Source: DASTSN01 sp035760665
GTDB taxonomy: Bacteria > Bacteroidota > Bacteroidia > Chitinophagales > Chitinophagaceae
NCBI GenBank assembly: GCA_035760665.1
Contig: DASTSN010000038.1
Span: 1-64,000, forward strand
Direction of reading: 5' to 3'
Length of the DNA: 64,000 bases
In this document: positions 25,868-34,298 of the stretch, one piece after another
Position numbering within the stretch: position 1 is the stretch's first letter
How the letters are laid out: every line of letters begins with the position of its first letter
Made by a program: the position numbers and the translations under genes
The notes under the pieces: model-generated
Database searches by the model: none
What the model saw: the letters and a program-made list of their open reading frames with translations, nothing else
What the model was told of the DNA's origin: nothing

Positions 25868-26938
25868 ATGTTTATTATTGATGCGCATCTCGACCTGGCC
25901 ATGAATGCAATGGAGTGGAATCGTGATTTAAAACTGCCTGTAGACGAGATCAGGGAACGGGAAAAAGCGTTGACTGATAAACCGGACAGAGGCCGGGGAA
26001 CCGTTTCACTGCCGGCTTTGCGAAAGGGCCATGTGGGATTGGTTGTTGCTACCCAGATTGCCCGCTATGTAGCTCCCGGTAATCCCCTGGCTGGCTGGCA
26101 TTCTCCTGAGCAGGCATGGGCACAAACACAGGGGCAACTGGCATGGTACAAAGCAATGGTGCAGGCGGGAGAAATGCGGCAGGTGACCGATCAGAAATCA
26201 CTGGAGACTCACCTGGCCGACTGGATGGGCAAAACAGACAGCAAGGACTGCCCAATCGGTTATATTTTAAGTCTTGAAGGCGCCGATTCACTTATTACGC
26301 TGCAGCATCTGGAAATGGCGTACCAGTATGGACTGCGGGCGGTTGGACCGGCGCATTATGGCCCGGGACGCTACGCTAATGGTACCGATGCAACCGGCAA
26401 AATGAAGGATAACGGGCTGGCCTTGTTAAAAGAAATGGAACGGTTGAATATCATCCTGGATGCCACTCACCTGTGCGATGATGCGTTCTGGCAGGCGATG
26501 GATCATTTCGGCGGTCATGTATGGGCCAGTCATAATAACTGTCGTTCCCTGGTAAATCATAACCGCCAATTTAGTGACGAACAGATTAAAGTGCTGGTAC
26601 AACGCGGCGCTGTGATTGGCGCAGCCTTTGATGCGTGGATGCTGGTGCCGGGCTGGGTACGGGGTACATCCACTCCCGAAAACATGAATTGTAGTCTTGG
26701 AAAAGTGATTGATCATATTGATCATATTTGCCAGCTTGCGGGTAATACCTGCCACGTTGGTATCGGCTCCGACCTGGATGGTGCTTTTGGAAAAGAGCAG
26801 TGCCCGTATGACCTGGAAACTATTGCAGACCTGCAAACAATACCCTCGCTTTTGAAAGAGCGTGGGTACTCACAACAGGACGTTGACAATATCATGCATA
26901 ATAACTGGATCAGGTTTCTTCAAAAAGCATGGGCATGA
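25868..26938 (+). CDS. M19-family (membrane/renal) dipeptidase-like metal hydrolase
   Basis: A 356-residue amidohydrolase-fold enzyme of peptidase family M19. Metal ligands are visible in IIDAHLDLAMNA (HxD), the bridging Glu in ILSLEGADSL, the His in ILDATHLCDDAFW and WASHNNCRSL, and the late Asp in GIGSDLDGAFG. No signal peptide is present, so it is cytoplasmic here. M19 enzymes hydrolyse L-Xaa-D-Xaa dipeptides and some dehydropeptides. In this operon it may release a D-amino compound for the PLP enzyme upstream (inference). Its stop is one base from the stop of the convergent SDR gene. Confidence 0.92.
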   Translation: MFIIDAHLDLAMNAMEWNRDLKLPVDEIREREKALTDKPDRGRGTVSLPALRKGHVGLVVATQIARYVAPGNPLAGWHSPEQAWAQTQGQLAWYKAMVQAGEMRQVTDQKSLETHLADWMGKTDSKDCPIGYILSLEGADSLITLQHLEMAYQYGLRAVGPAHYGPGRYANGTDATGKMKDNGLALLKEMERLNIILDATHLCDDAFWQAMDHFGGHVWASHNNCRSLVNHNRQFSDEQIKVLVQRGAVIGAAFDAWMLVPGWVRGTSTPENMNCSLGKVIDHIDHICQLAGNTCHVGIGSDLDGAFGKEQCPYDLETIADLQTIPSLLKERGYSQQDVDNIMHNNWIRFLQKAWA

Positions 26939-26939
26939 C

Positions 26940-27710
26940 TTAGTAAGGTGAAGGACTTACAGAACTCCATCCTCCATCAATGATCAGGCTTTGCCCTGTA
27001 ATATGCCCGGAAGCCGGTGAAACAAGGAAGAGCGCTGCATTGGCAATGTCGCTGACCGTCGCCGGTTTTCCGATGGGTGTAAGTTTTGACCAGGTAGCAG
27101 CATAGTCGGGATCATGCAAGGTCCTCTCCGTGAGAGTTGCGCCGGGGGCGATGGCATTTACTGTAATCCGGTAGGGTGATAATTCAATCACGAGGTTTTT
27201 AGCCAGCATTTCCAGTCCTGCTTTGGTAATTGCATAAGCTGCCAAATCTTTATGCGCCTGATGACCGACGACAGAAGAAGTAAACAATATCCTTCCCCCG
27301 TTGCCTTGCTGCTTCATTTGTATTGCGGCGGCCTGAGCCAGGAAAAAACTGCCGCCCAGGTTCAACTGCATAACTTTATTGAATGATTCCGGTGTGTACG
27401 CAAAAAAATCAGCAAATAAGGTAATTCCTGCATTGGCAATCACAATGGACAGGTGCTTAAAACTGCTGACTGCCATGGATACCATATTGTTGATAAACTC
27501 AATAGCTGAAGCATCACCTGCCATGCCAATACAGGTTCCTCCTTCTTTCTGTATGCGTTTAACTGCGTTTTCCGTTAATGATTCTTCAATATCGTTTAGC
27601 AAAACAGCAGCACCTTCCCGGCAAAGCTGGCGGGCTATTTCAAAACCAATTCCCTGTCCTGCACCCGTTACAATGGCTGATTGCCCTGTAAATCGTTTTT
27701 CCATTATCAT
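26940..27710 (-). CDS. SDR-family oxidoreductase
   Basis: A 256-residue classical short-chain dehydrogenase: nucleotide-binding GAGQGIGFEIA, ANAG (VIANAGITLF), catalytic Ser in LFTSSVVG, YxxxK in YAITKAGLEML, and the C-terminal TGQSLIIDGGW. It is last in an operon with an IlvD/Edd dehydratase and an SMP-30 lactonase, so it probably oxidises a free sugar to its lactone with NAD(P) (inference). A second ATG two codons in is possible. Confidence 0.92.
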   Translation of the reverse strand: MIMEKRFTGQSAIVTGAGQGIGFEIARQLCREGAAVLLNDIEESLTENAVKRIQKEGGTCIGMAGDASAIEFINNMVSMAVSSFKHLSIVIANAGITLFADFFAYTPESFNKVMQLNLGGSFFLAQAAAIQMKQQGNGGRILFTSSVVGHQAHKDLAAYAITKAGLEMLAKNLVIELSPYRITVNAIAPGATLTERTLHDPDYAATWSKLTPIGKPATVSDIANAALFLVSPASGHITGQSLIIDGGWSSVSPSPY

Positions 27711-27737
27711 TTCAGATTGATTAGTTGACTTTCATAT

Positions 27738-29450
27738 TTAGTGTGAATCCCTGGTGACAGAGCTGCCGGAACTGCCAACAAGGAAATCCAGGTCAGCGCC
27801 GCGGTCAGCCTGCAGTACATGATTTGTATATAACTGCACATATCCCCGCCCAGTAATTACTGATGCTGGCTTCCATTGCTGTTTTCTTTGTGCCAATTCT
27901 TCATCGCTTACATGTACCTGTAATAACCGGTTTGGCACATCCAGGGTAATTAGGTCACCAGTCTGCACTACACTGAAGTTTCCACCGGCAGCCGCTTCGG
28001 GTGAAACGTGCAGCACGACTGTGCCAAAACCGGTACCGCTCATTCTGCCGTCTGAAATGCGTACCATATCGGTTATGCCTTTTTGCAGTAATTTTTTCGG
28101 AAGTCCCATGTTGCCTACCTCGGGCATACCCGGATACCCTTTGGGTCCTGCATTTTTCAATACCAATACCGATTCTTCATCCACGTCTAATCCGGGGTCA
28201 TCTATCCGGGCTTTATAATCCTCAATATTTTCAAAAACAACCGCTTTACCCGTGTGCTGCATTAGCCGTGGGGAAGCAGCTGATGGTTTCATCACAGCGC
28301 CATTTTCACAAAGATTTCCTTTTAAGACTGCCAGCCCTGTTGTATAATTAAACGGTTGATTGATTGTCGCAACGACGTCCCGGTTATAACAACTTGTGTT
28401 TGCATAATTTTTCCGGTGCGATTTTCCATTGGCAGTTTTGATATCATGATGGAGAAGAGTATCCAGTTCTTTTAAAACGGCCGGTAGTCCGCCGGCATAG
28501 TAAAGGTCTTCCATAAAGTATTCACCGCTGGGCTGCAGGTTGGCAATCAGGGGAATATTTTTCGAAAGCCTGTTGAAATCATCCAGTGAAAGATCAACGC
28601 CAATTCTGCCGGCGATGGCCAGCAGGTGAATGACAAAATTGGTAGAGCCGCCGATAGCAGCATTTACAATAATGGCATTCTCAAATGCTTTTTTGGTTAA
28701 AATATCTGATGGCTTCAGGTCTTCTTTCACCATTTCTACTATTCGCAGCCCGCTTAGCTGGGCTAATGATTTTCTGCGGGCATCTGCTGCAGGAATAGCT
28801 GCATTGCCCGGCAGCGAAAGCCCCAGCGATTCTACCATGCAGGCCATTGAAGAAGCGGTACCCATTACCGCACAATGACCTCGGCTGCGGCACATAGCGG
28901 ATTCAATGGACATGAATTCTTCCTGGGATATATTGCCCGCACGCCATTCGTCAGCGTATCGCCAAACATCACTAGTGCCGATACTTTTCCCCTTGTAATG
29001 ACCGGTCAGCATGGGACCACCCGACACAACAATAGCCGGAAGATTTACACTGCAGGCACCCATAACCAGTGCCGGTGTTGTTTTATCGCAGCCACAAAGC
29101 AAAACCACTCCATCCAGCGGGTTGGCGCGGATAGATTCTTCCACATCCATGCTAACCAGGTTACGGTAGAGCATGGCTGTTGGTTTGATGAGCGTTTCGC
29201 CAAGCGACATGACCGGGAACTCGACAGGGAAGCCGCCCGCTTCCAGTATACCGCGTTTGACAGATTCGGCCAGTTCCCTGAAATGTGCATTACAGGGAGT
29301 CAGTTCGCTCCACGTATTGCAAATACCAATGACAGGTTTGCCATCAAATTCATAATCAGGAATTCCCTGGTTTTTCATCCAGGCACGATAGATAAAACCA
29401 TCTTTACCTGTCCGTCCAAACCAATTGCGGCTCCTAAGTATTCCTTGCAT
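27738..29450 (-). CDS. IlvD/Edd-family sugar-acid dehydratase
   Basis: A 570-residue Fe-S dehydratase. Cluster cysteines lie in VLLCGCDKTTPALVMGAC and SAMCRSRGHCAVMG; also seen are ICNTWSELTPCNAHFRE, MSLGETLIKPTAM and the C-terminal ISDGRMSGTGFGTVVLHVSPE. The sequence is closer to the pentonate/hexonate dehydratases (L-arabonate and D-xylonate type) than to IlvD of valine synthesis, as judged by the NTWSELTPCN N-terminus and the gene neighbours. It would convert an aldonate to a 2-keto-3-deoxy acid. The start is 3 bases after the lactonase stop. Confidence 0.92.
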   Translation of the reverse strand: MQGILRSRNWFGRTGKDGFIYRAWMKNQGIPDYEFDGKPVIGICNTWSELTPCNAHFRELAESVKRGILEAGGFPVEFPVMSLGETLIKPTAMLYRNLVSMDVEESIRANPLDGVVLLCGCDKTTPALVMGACSVNLPAIVVSGGPMLTGHYKGKSIGTSDVWRYADEWRAGNISQEEFMSIESAMCRSRGHCAVMGTASSMACMVESLGLSLPGNAAIPAADARRKSLAQLSGLRIVEMVKEDLKPSDILTKKAFENAIIVNAAIGGSTNFVIHLLAIAGRIGVDLSLDDFNRLSKNIPLIANLQPSGEYFMEDLYYAGGLPAVLKELDTLLHHDIKTANGKSHRKNYANTSCYNRDVVATINQPFNYTTGLAVLKGNLCENGAVMKPSAASPRLMQHTGKAVVFENIEDYKARIDDPGLDVDEESVLVLKNAGPKGYPGMPEVGNMGLPKKLLQKGITDMVRISDGRMSGTGFGTVVLHVSPEAAAGGNFSVVQTGDLITLDVPNRLLQVHVSDEELAQRKQQWKPASVITGRGYVQLYTNHVLQADRGADLDFLVGSSGSSVTRDSH

Positions 29451-29453
29451 GAT

Positions 29454-30302
29454 TTAAGCATTATTGGGATAAATGAATTTATTCGCTGCTCTACCACAAA
29501 CGCCTGGCCGGGCCAGGAACACACTACCGCTCAACGGGTAGTTATTGATGGTTTCCTGAGGCAGGTTTTCGCGGGCTGTTGTAATCAGCAACTGGTCAAG
29601 TTGCTCACCACCAAATGCGCAGGAGCTTACCTGTGGCACTGGCAACATGATTTTGTCCAGCAATGATCCGTTATCCGGGTTCCAGCGGCTAATGCAAAAG
29701 CCGTCCCAAAGGGCAATCCACAGCATCCCTTCTGCATCAATGCACATACCATCTGGTGTCCCCATTTTTTTATCAATAGAAATCACTGTTTTTTCATACG
29801 TAATTGTTCCTTTCTTTTCGTTAAAAAGAAAGGATTCTACAGCCTGTGACGGGCTATCGATAAAGTACATGCGTTTTCCATCGGCGGACCATGCAAGACC
29901 ATTGGGAATGGTCAGTGATGAACGTTTTTGTATAATACTTAAGTTTTGATCAATGCAGTAAAGTGCCCCGGCATTTTTTTTACAGGTTCTTTCCATCGTG
30001 CCAACCCAAAGCCTGCCTGCAGCATCAATAGCCCCATCGTTGGTACGATTTGCGGCATTTTCTTTTTCAAGATCTGTGAGCCACAAAAAAGATTCTGTTG
30101 AAAGATGGTACAGGCCAATGCCTCCCTGCACAGCCAGCAACAGGTTGCCGTCCGTGGTTTCTGTAATCAGGCTGACGCGGTGCATAAGTTGCCGCTGGAT
30201 AGCCGGTCCTGACGGCCATGGATATTCGTAAAAACATTTTCCCTCGATGTCTGTCCAGAAAAAACTATTTCTGCGGGCATGCCAGAAGGGGCCTTCGCCC
30301 AA
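29454..30302 (-). CDS. SMP-30/gluconolactonase-type sugar lactonase
   Basis: A six-bladed beta-propeller lactonase (282 residues from the TTG at 30302). Metal-site motifs: GEGPFWHARRNSFFWTDIEG with the ligand Glu, RTNDGAIDAAGRLWVGTM, IPNGLAWSADGKRMYFIDS and GTPDGMCIDAEGMLWIALW. It would open the lactone made by the SDR before IlvD/Edd dehydration. The start is uncertain: the frame stays open upstream for about 22 codons and encodes ARLLYQSDHTLGEGP, a typical family N-terminus, but contains no ATG, GTG or TTG before an in-frame TAG. Only a CTG (30338) is available. Confidence 0.88.
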   Translation of the reverse strand: MGEGPFWHARRNSFFWTDIEGKCFYEYPWPSGPAIQRQLMHRVSLITETTDGNLLLAVQGGIGLYHLSTESFLWLTDLEKENAANRTNDGAIDAAGRLWVGTMERTCKKNAGALYCIDQNLSIIQKRSSLTIPNGLAWSADGKRMYFIDSPSQAVESFLFNEKKGTITYEKTVISIDKKMGTPDGMCIDAEGMLWIALWDGFCISRWNPDNGSLLDKIMLPVPQVSSCAFGGEQLDQLLITTARENLPQETINNYPLSGSVFLARPGVCGRAANKFIYPNNA

Positions 30303-30421
30303 TGTATGATCTGATTGATATAATAGCCGGGCTTGCAGGGGAAGATTGTTTTTTGCGAAGCAAAAGATAAACTATTTATAACAAAAACAGCGGCTGGGTG
30401 CAGGTCTTCCTTTTGCTAAAA

Positions 30422-31384
30422 TCAGCTTTTGGCGGCAGCCCTTGTCAGGCGGTCATTCACTGAAATGCCCAGCCCCTGCTGTGGCAGCAGTTCGGCAACG
30501 ATATAGTCGAGAGAAAGCGCATCCAGGGCATATAATGCGGCAAAAAAATTACGGGCAGCTTCCCGCAAGTCGCCGCTTTCCGACAATACAATTTGGTGCC
30601 TGATGTTTTTGTGCTGGTAGTGGGTGCGAAAGGATAAAACGCCAATATTATTGCCCTGCAGTAATCCGATATCCTGCAAAACATTAGTAGTGGTTATTAA
30701 CCTGGATTTTGGGGAGTAGTGTTTTGATAGCATACCGGGGGCAGAGGGCTTTTCACTGTCATGATTGGTGATCAGTAATTTTTTGCCAAGCACCTTTTCA
30801 ATTTCTTCAGCAGTGACAGCTCCGTAGCGGTACAGATATACGTCGTTGTTGTGAAAACCGATAACGGTTGATTCAATTCCTCTTTTACAGGGTCCGCCTT
30901 CAAGAATGGAATCTGCAAGTTCGGGGAAGGCTTTTCGCACATCGTCTGAACTGGTCGGGCTGATATAATTAAACGGGTTGGCGCTGGGCGCTGCCAGGGG
31001 GAACCCGGTTTTCTTTAAAAGCGATAAGGTGACGGGATGATCGGGCATGCGGATGGCAACTGTATCTTTTCCGGCTGTAATGAGGGGCGAGATGGAGGGT
31101 TGCTTGGGTAATACCAGCGTTAGCGGGCCGGGCCAGAAATTACGGGCCAGCCTGTAAGCAACTTCAGGAACTTGCGACGCAACTTCTGTGAGATCGTCAA
31201 TGGATTTTATGTGTACGATTAAGGGGTTGTGTAAAGGTCTTTTTTTTAATGCAAAAACCTTTCGGATAGCTTCGTCACTGTAAATATTTGCTGCCAGTCC
31301 GTAAACCGTTTCTGTGGGTATGATCACGACCTCGTTTTGTTTCAGCCGCTCGGCTGCTTCATCAATTGTTAAGCTTTTCATCAT
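30422..31384 (-). CDS. tsaC: L-threonylcarbamoyladenylate synthase, Sua5 type
   Basis: A 320-residue enzyme making threonylcarbamoyl-AMP from threonine, bicarbonate and ATP for the t6A37 tRNA modification. The YrdC domain (about 1-200) shows IIPTETVYGLAAN, the KxR motif in KKRPLHNPLIVHI, and AAPSANPFNYISPT. The extra C-terminal Sua5 domain (about 215-320: APGMLSKHYSPKSRL) makes it the long Sua5 form. The ATG at 31384 (or the adjacent one at 31381) is preferred over a TTG at 31402, because it follows the preceding stop by 5 bases with AAGG as ribosome site. Confidence 0.95.
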   Translation of the reverse strand: MMKSLTIDEAAERLKQNEVVIIPTETVYGLAANIYSDEAIRKVFALKKRPLHNPLIVHIKSIDDLTEVASQVPEVAYRLARNFWPGPLTLVLPKQPSISPLITAGKDTVAIRMPDHPVTLSLLKKTGFPLAAPSANPFNYISPTSSDDVRKAFPELADSILEGGPCKRGIESTVIGFHNNDVYLYRYGAVTAEEIEKVLGKKLLITNHDSEKPSAPGMLSKHYSPKSRLITTTNVLQDIGLLQGNNIGVLSFRTHYQHKNIRHQIVLSESGDLREAARNFFAALYALDALSLDYIVAELLPQQGLGISVNDRLTRAAAKS

Positions 31385-31389
31385 GCCTT

Positions 31390-32247
31390 TCAGGGATTGC
31401 AATTATCACAGTACATCGGGTCCTCAAATTTTTTTTGATCCGGGTAAACCAGTTCTTTACTGTATTTACAGGACTCACAAAGGTACAAATGGCTGAGGAC
31501 AGACCGCGTAGGCTGTCCACAAAGTTTACAAGGCAGTCCGGTTTTTACACTTGTTATTCCGAATCCCGGCATATTACAGGAAGGGCAGAGGCTGTTAATT
31601 TTTGCCAGCAGTTTACGGGTGGCACTTTCGATCACCTTCATTCGGGTTGGATTATACAAGGCCCGCATGTCGGTTTCCGCATACGCCTGGCCGTAATTTT
31701 CCTGTAAATAATGAAAATGGTTCAGCAGTTCCTGTGCATTTGTAATTCCTTTTACCATACCGGTAAATTCAGCTTTTGCTTTTCGCAAAATGATGCCATG
31801 CGAAGGAAAACCTGCTTTTTGTGCAAAGGTCCACAAGTCGTCTTCAGAAAGGATGTCGGAAGCTGAAAAATTTGTGCTGTTGCTTAGTTCGCGTTCGCGG
31901 ATTTCTATATTCAGTCGACGGTCTGATAATACAATAATTTCTTCATCGGCGGGTACAAAAACCAAAAAAGGATGAGGGCCAAAAGAGCCCTCATTTGCAA
32001 TGGCCAGGTCGCACTCGTACATGTCCATGGCCAATTGACATTTTTTCCTTGCAGTTGACAGGGGATCATCTGCCCGTTCCACTTCGCCGGTAAAGGTTCC
32101 GAGGCTGTCTGTATCGAGGTTGTCTGGTACGATGCAGGTTACACCCAGTTTCGATTCCAGCAGCGGCGCTATGACTTTTTCCTTGTGGTGCCGTGTGGCA
32201 ATGATGATTTTTCGGCCTTTGAAAAACTGTGCAGCCTTATTTTTCAA
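31390..32247 (-). CDS. DUF6671-family protein with four CxxC pairs
   Basis: A 285-residue protein of unknown function that I recognise as DUF6671. The N-terminal two thirds look alpha/beta (KIIIATRHHKEKVIAPLL, ECDLAIANEGSFGPHPFLVF). The C-terminus carries C221/C224, C240/C243, C257/C260 and C280/C283, enough for two zinc ribbons. The start is a TTG overlapping the upstream gene by 11 bases; it is forced, because an in-frame TAA lies four codons before it and no early ATG follows. Five bases separate it from the Sua5 gene, so it may be linked to tRNA or nucleotide metabolism; that is speculation. Confidence 0.85.
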   Translation of the reverse strand: MKNKAAQFFKGRKIIIATRHHKEKVIAPLLESKLGVTCIVPDNLDTDSLGTFTGEVERADDPLSTARKKCQLAMDMYECDLAIANEGSFGPHPFLVFVPADEEIIVLSDRRLNIEIRERELSNSTNFSASDILSEDDLWTFAQKAGFPSHGIILRKAKAEFTGMVKGITNAQELLNHFHYLQENYGQAYAETDMRALYNPTRMKVIESATRKLLAKINSLCPSCNMPGFGITSVKTGLPCKLCGQPTRSVLSHLYLCESCKYSKELVYPDQKKFEDPMYCDNCNP

Positions 32248-32515
32248 GCTTGATTTTTATGGATGAATCAATGTGCAGTGAATACCCGTTTTCAATTGCT
32301 GCATCGATAATCTCCCTGGCACGATCACGGCTTTTTTTCAGTTCAGTAATCCTTTTTTCAGATCGCTTTTCCGGCTTCCCAAACCGTTCTTCCAGGCTGA
32401 AGTTTTTCATCTGGTGAAAATTGATCTTATGCGTAATCAGCGTGATCAAAATTTCTTTAGCGTCGCCTGGCGAAAACTTCCCCTTGATCAGTTTGATCGT
32501 TTCTGTTTTTTTCAT
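32237..32515 (-). CDS. Small conserved-looking unknown protein (92 aa), paralog of the next
   Basis: I do not recognise a family. The protein is charged, mostly helical, and has no signal or membrane segment. It aligns by eye with the 81-residue product encoded 10 bases upstream: IKLIKGKFSPGDAKEIL against LQLIRGRFSKAEALDL, a KINFHQ/KIRYHE block, a central Lys/Glu-rich helix and an ISLTSQIEI-like tail (LHIDSSIKIKL). It overlaps the DUF6671 gene by 11 bases, indicating translational coupling. Confidence 0.8.
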   Translation of the reverse strand: MKKTETIKLIKGKFSPGDAKEILITLITHKINFHQMKNFSLEERFGKPEKRSEKRITELKKSRDRAREIIDAAIENGYSLHIDSSIKIKLEK

Positions 32516-32525
32516 GCAGATTCAT

Positions 32526-32771
32526 TTAAACGATTTCAATTTGTGAAGTCAGAGAAATCGTATTTCCGTTTTCTGAAATTTGTTTTCGCAGCTCGTATAA
32601 ATCTTTTTGTAATTGTTTAATGCGGGATTCACGCATTTTGATATCCTCTTCGTTTTCGGTCTTCCTGATCTTATCCTCGTGGTACCTGATTTTCACGTGC
32701 ACCATTTGTGTGATCAGGTCCAGGGCCTCAGCCTTGCTGAATCGGCCCCGGATCAGTTGTAGTTGTGGCAT
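32526..32771 (-). CDS. Small conserved-looking unknown protein (81 aa), paralog of the previous
   Basis: No family recognised. There is a short N-terminal strand-helix (LQLIRGRFSKAEALDLITQM), a central charged coiled-coil-like helix (RESRIKQLQKDLYELRKQI) and a short beta tail (TISLTSQIEIV). It follows the isocitrate dehydrogenase gene by 17 bases and precedes its 92-residue paralog by 10, so both belong to the same transcript. Its acidic/basic heptad pattern suggests an oligomerising or partner-binding helix (inference). Confidence 0.8.
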   Translation of the reverse strand: MPQLQLIRGRFSKAEALDLITQMVHVKIRYHEDKIRKTENEEDIKMRESRIKQLQKDLYELRKQISENGNTISLTSQIEIV

Positions 32772-32788
32772 GTTTGATATGATTTTAT

Positions 32789-34225
32789 TTACTGTCCCTG
32801 GCCCAGCGAGTAAGCCTGCTTGCCATTGAACATGTACAGGTTTTCAGTTTTGATGCTGTCAATATTGTTCTCCTCCGCTTTTGCCAGCAACTGTATGATC
32901 TGTTTTTTGGTAAGATGCTGGCCGTTCGCCGGTTTAAAGCGGCATCTCCAGTGATCCGTACAGAAGGTTTCTTCAAAACCATCGGGCCATACTTTAATAC
33001 CACGGTTAGTGATCATCGTTAGCTGTACATCTTCGTGCTCCATTTTCTTCAGCATGCCGGCCAGCTCATCGGGGTTGCTGCCATTCCACTGGACAAATAC
33101 GTCCACACCTACCAGTTCTTTCTTAGCCGGGCTTTTGCGCTGGTATTTCGGCAGCCTGAGTGCTGTACCTTTTGCATAACTAACGGCTTTAAGTTGCTGC
33201 GGCTGCTGGCCAAGATTGGCAATCACAGCCTGTGCAAATTCCCGTGTGCCAACCAGTTGTTTGCTGACGCCTTCTTTAAAAATATCGTACGTGTGTATAC
33301 CCTCTTCAATTGTTTTCAGCCAGGCATTTTGCACTTTTTCGGCAACATCCGTCTGGCCGATGTGGTTCAGCATCATAATTGCGCCCTGCAATAATCCCGA
33401 GGGATTGGCCACATTTTGGCCGGCGCGGCGTGGTGCTGAGCCATGAATCGCTTCAAACATTGCGCAGGTTTCGCCAATATTGGCAGAGCCCGCCAGTCCT
33501 ACTGATCCCGTGATTTGTGCTGCTACGTCAGAAAGCACATCGCCATAAAGGTTTGGCATTACGATGACATCAAAGGCTTCCGGTGTATCGGCCATTTTGG
33601 CGGCGCCAATGTCGATAATCCAGTGCTCATTTTCAATCTCCGGGTACTCTTTGGCGATTTCGTCGAACACCTGGTGAAACAGTCCGTCGGTCTGCTTCAT
33701 GATATTATCTTTGGTAAAGCAGGTTACTTTTTTGCGGCCATATTGTTTCGCATATTCAAAAGCATAACGGACAATTTTTTCGCAACCCGGGCGGCTGATC
33801 AGTTTTAGGCATTGTACCACTTCGTCTGTTTGCTGGTGTTCAATACCGGCATAGAGGTCTTCTTCGTTCTCGCGGATAATAACAATATCCATTTGCGGAT
33901 GCTTGGTTTTTACATAGGGATGGAGACTCATACAGGGCCGTACGTTGGCATATAACCCCAGGAATTTACGGGTGGTTACGTTCAGGCTTTTGTAACCGCC
34001 TCCCTGTGGCGTGGTAATGGGGGCTTTCAGGAAAATTTTGTTCCGGCGGATTATATCCCATGATTCTTTGGCAATCCCCGAGGTGTTACCGGCCAGGTAT
34101 ACTTTTTCACCCACTTCAATTTCTTCTATTTCCAATTTGGCGCCGGCAGCCAGAATAATGTCGAGTGTGGCATCCATAATTTCCGGGCCGATGCCGTCGC
34201 CCTTCGCTACAGTAATTTTTGTCAT
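32789..34225 (-). CDS. icd: Isocitrate dehydrogenase, long Thermus-type form
   Basis: A 478-residue beta-decarboxylating dehydrogenase. It starts TKITVAKGDGIGPEIMD. Substrate motifs: ANVRPCMSLHPYV and IVIIRENEEDLYAGIEH. Metal motif: VMPNLYGDVLSDVAAQITG. Nucleotide loop: EAIHGSAPRRAGQNVANPSGLL. Residues about 340-478 form the extra C-terminal domain found in the Thermus-like isocitrate dehydrogenases, absent from the about 415-residue E. coli enzyme. It makes 2-oxoglutarate in the TCA cycle. Cofactor preference (NADP likely) is not decided here. It is first in an operon ending with Sua5 and divergent from a LysR gene. Confidence 0.93.
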   Translation of the reverse strand: MTKITVAKGDGIGPEIMDATLDIILAAGAKLEIEEIEVGEKVYLAGNTSGIAKESWDIIRRNKIFLKAPITTPQGGGYKSLNVTTRKFLGLYANVRPCMSLHPYVKTKHPQMDIVIIRENEEDLYAGIEHQQTDEVVQCLKLISRPGCEKIVRYAFEYAKQYGRKKVTCFTKDNIMKQTDGLFHQVFDEIAKEYPEIENEHWIIDIGAAKMADTPEAFDVIVMPNLYGDVLSDVAAQITGSVGLAGSANIGETCAMFEAIHGSAPRRAGQNVANPSGLLQGAIMMLNHIGQTDVAEKVQNAWLKTIEEGIHTYDIFKEGVSKQLVGTREFAQAVIANLGQQPQQLKAVSYAKGTALRLPKYQRKSPAKKELVGVDVFVQWNGSNPDELAGMLKKMEHEDVQLTMITNRGIKVWPDGFEETFCTDHWRCRFKPANGQHLTKKQIIQLLAKAEENNIDSIKTENLYMFNGKQAYSLGQGQ

Positions 34226-34298
34226 GTGATAAATATTTAAATTTTTGCGCCGTAAAGGTGAGGCCTGTTGATCATATATTTTTATTTATATTTACAAT

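Noticed and set aside
28875..29666. Plus-strand frame of 263 codons opposite the IlvD/Edd and lactonase genes
   Set aside because: Crosses the boundary of two well-supported minus-strand genes and shows no family motif.
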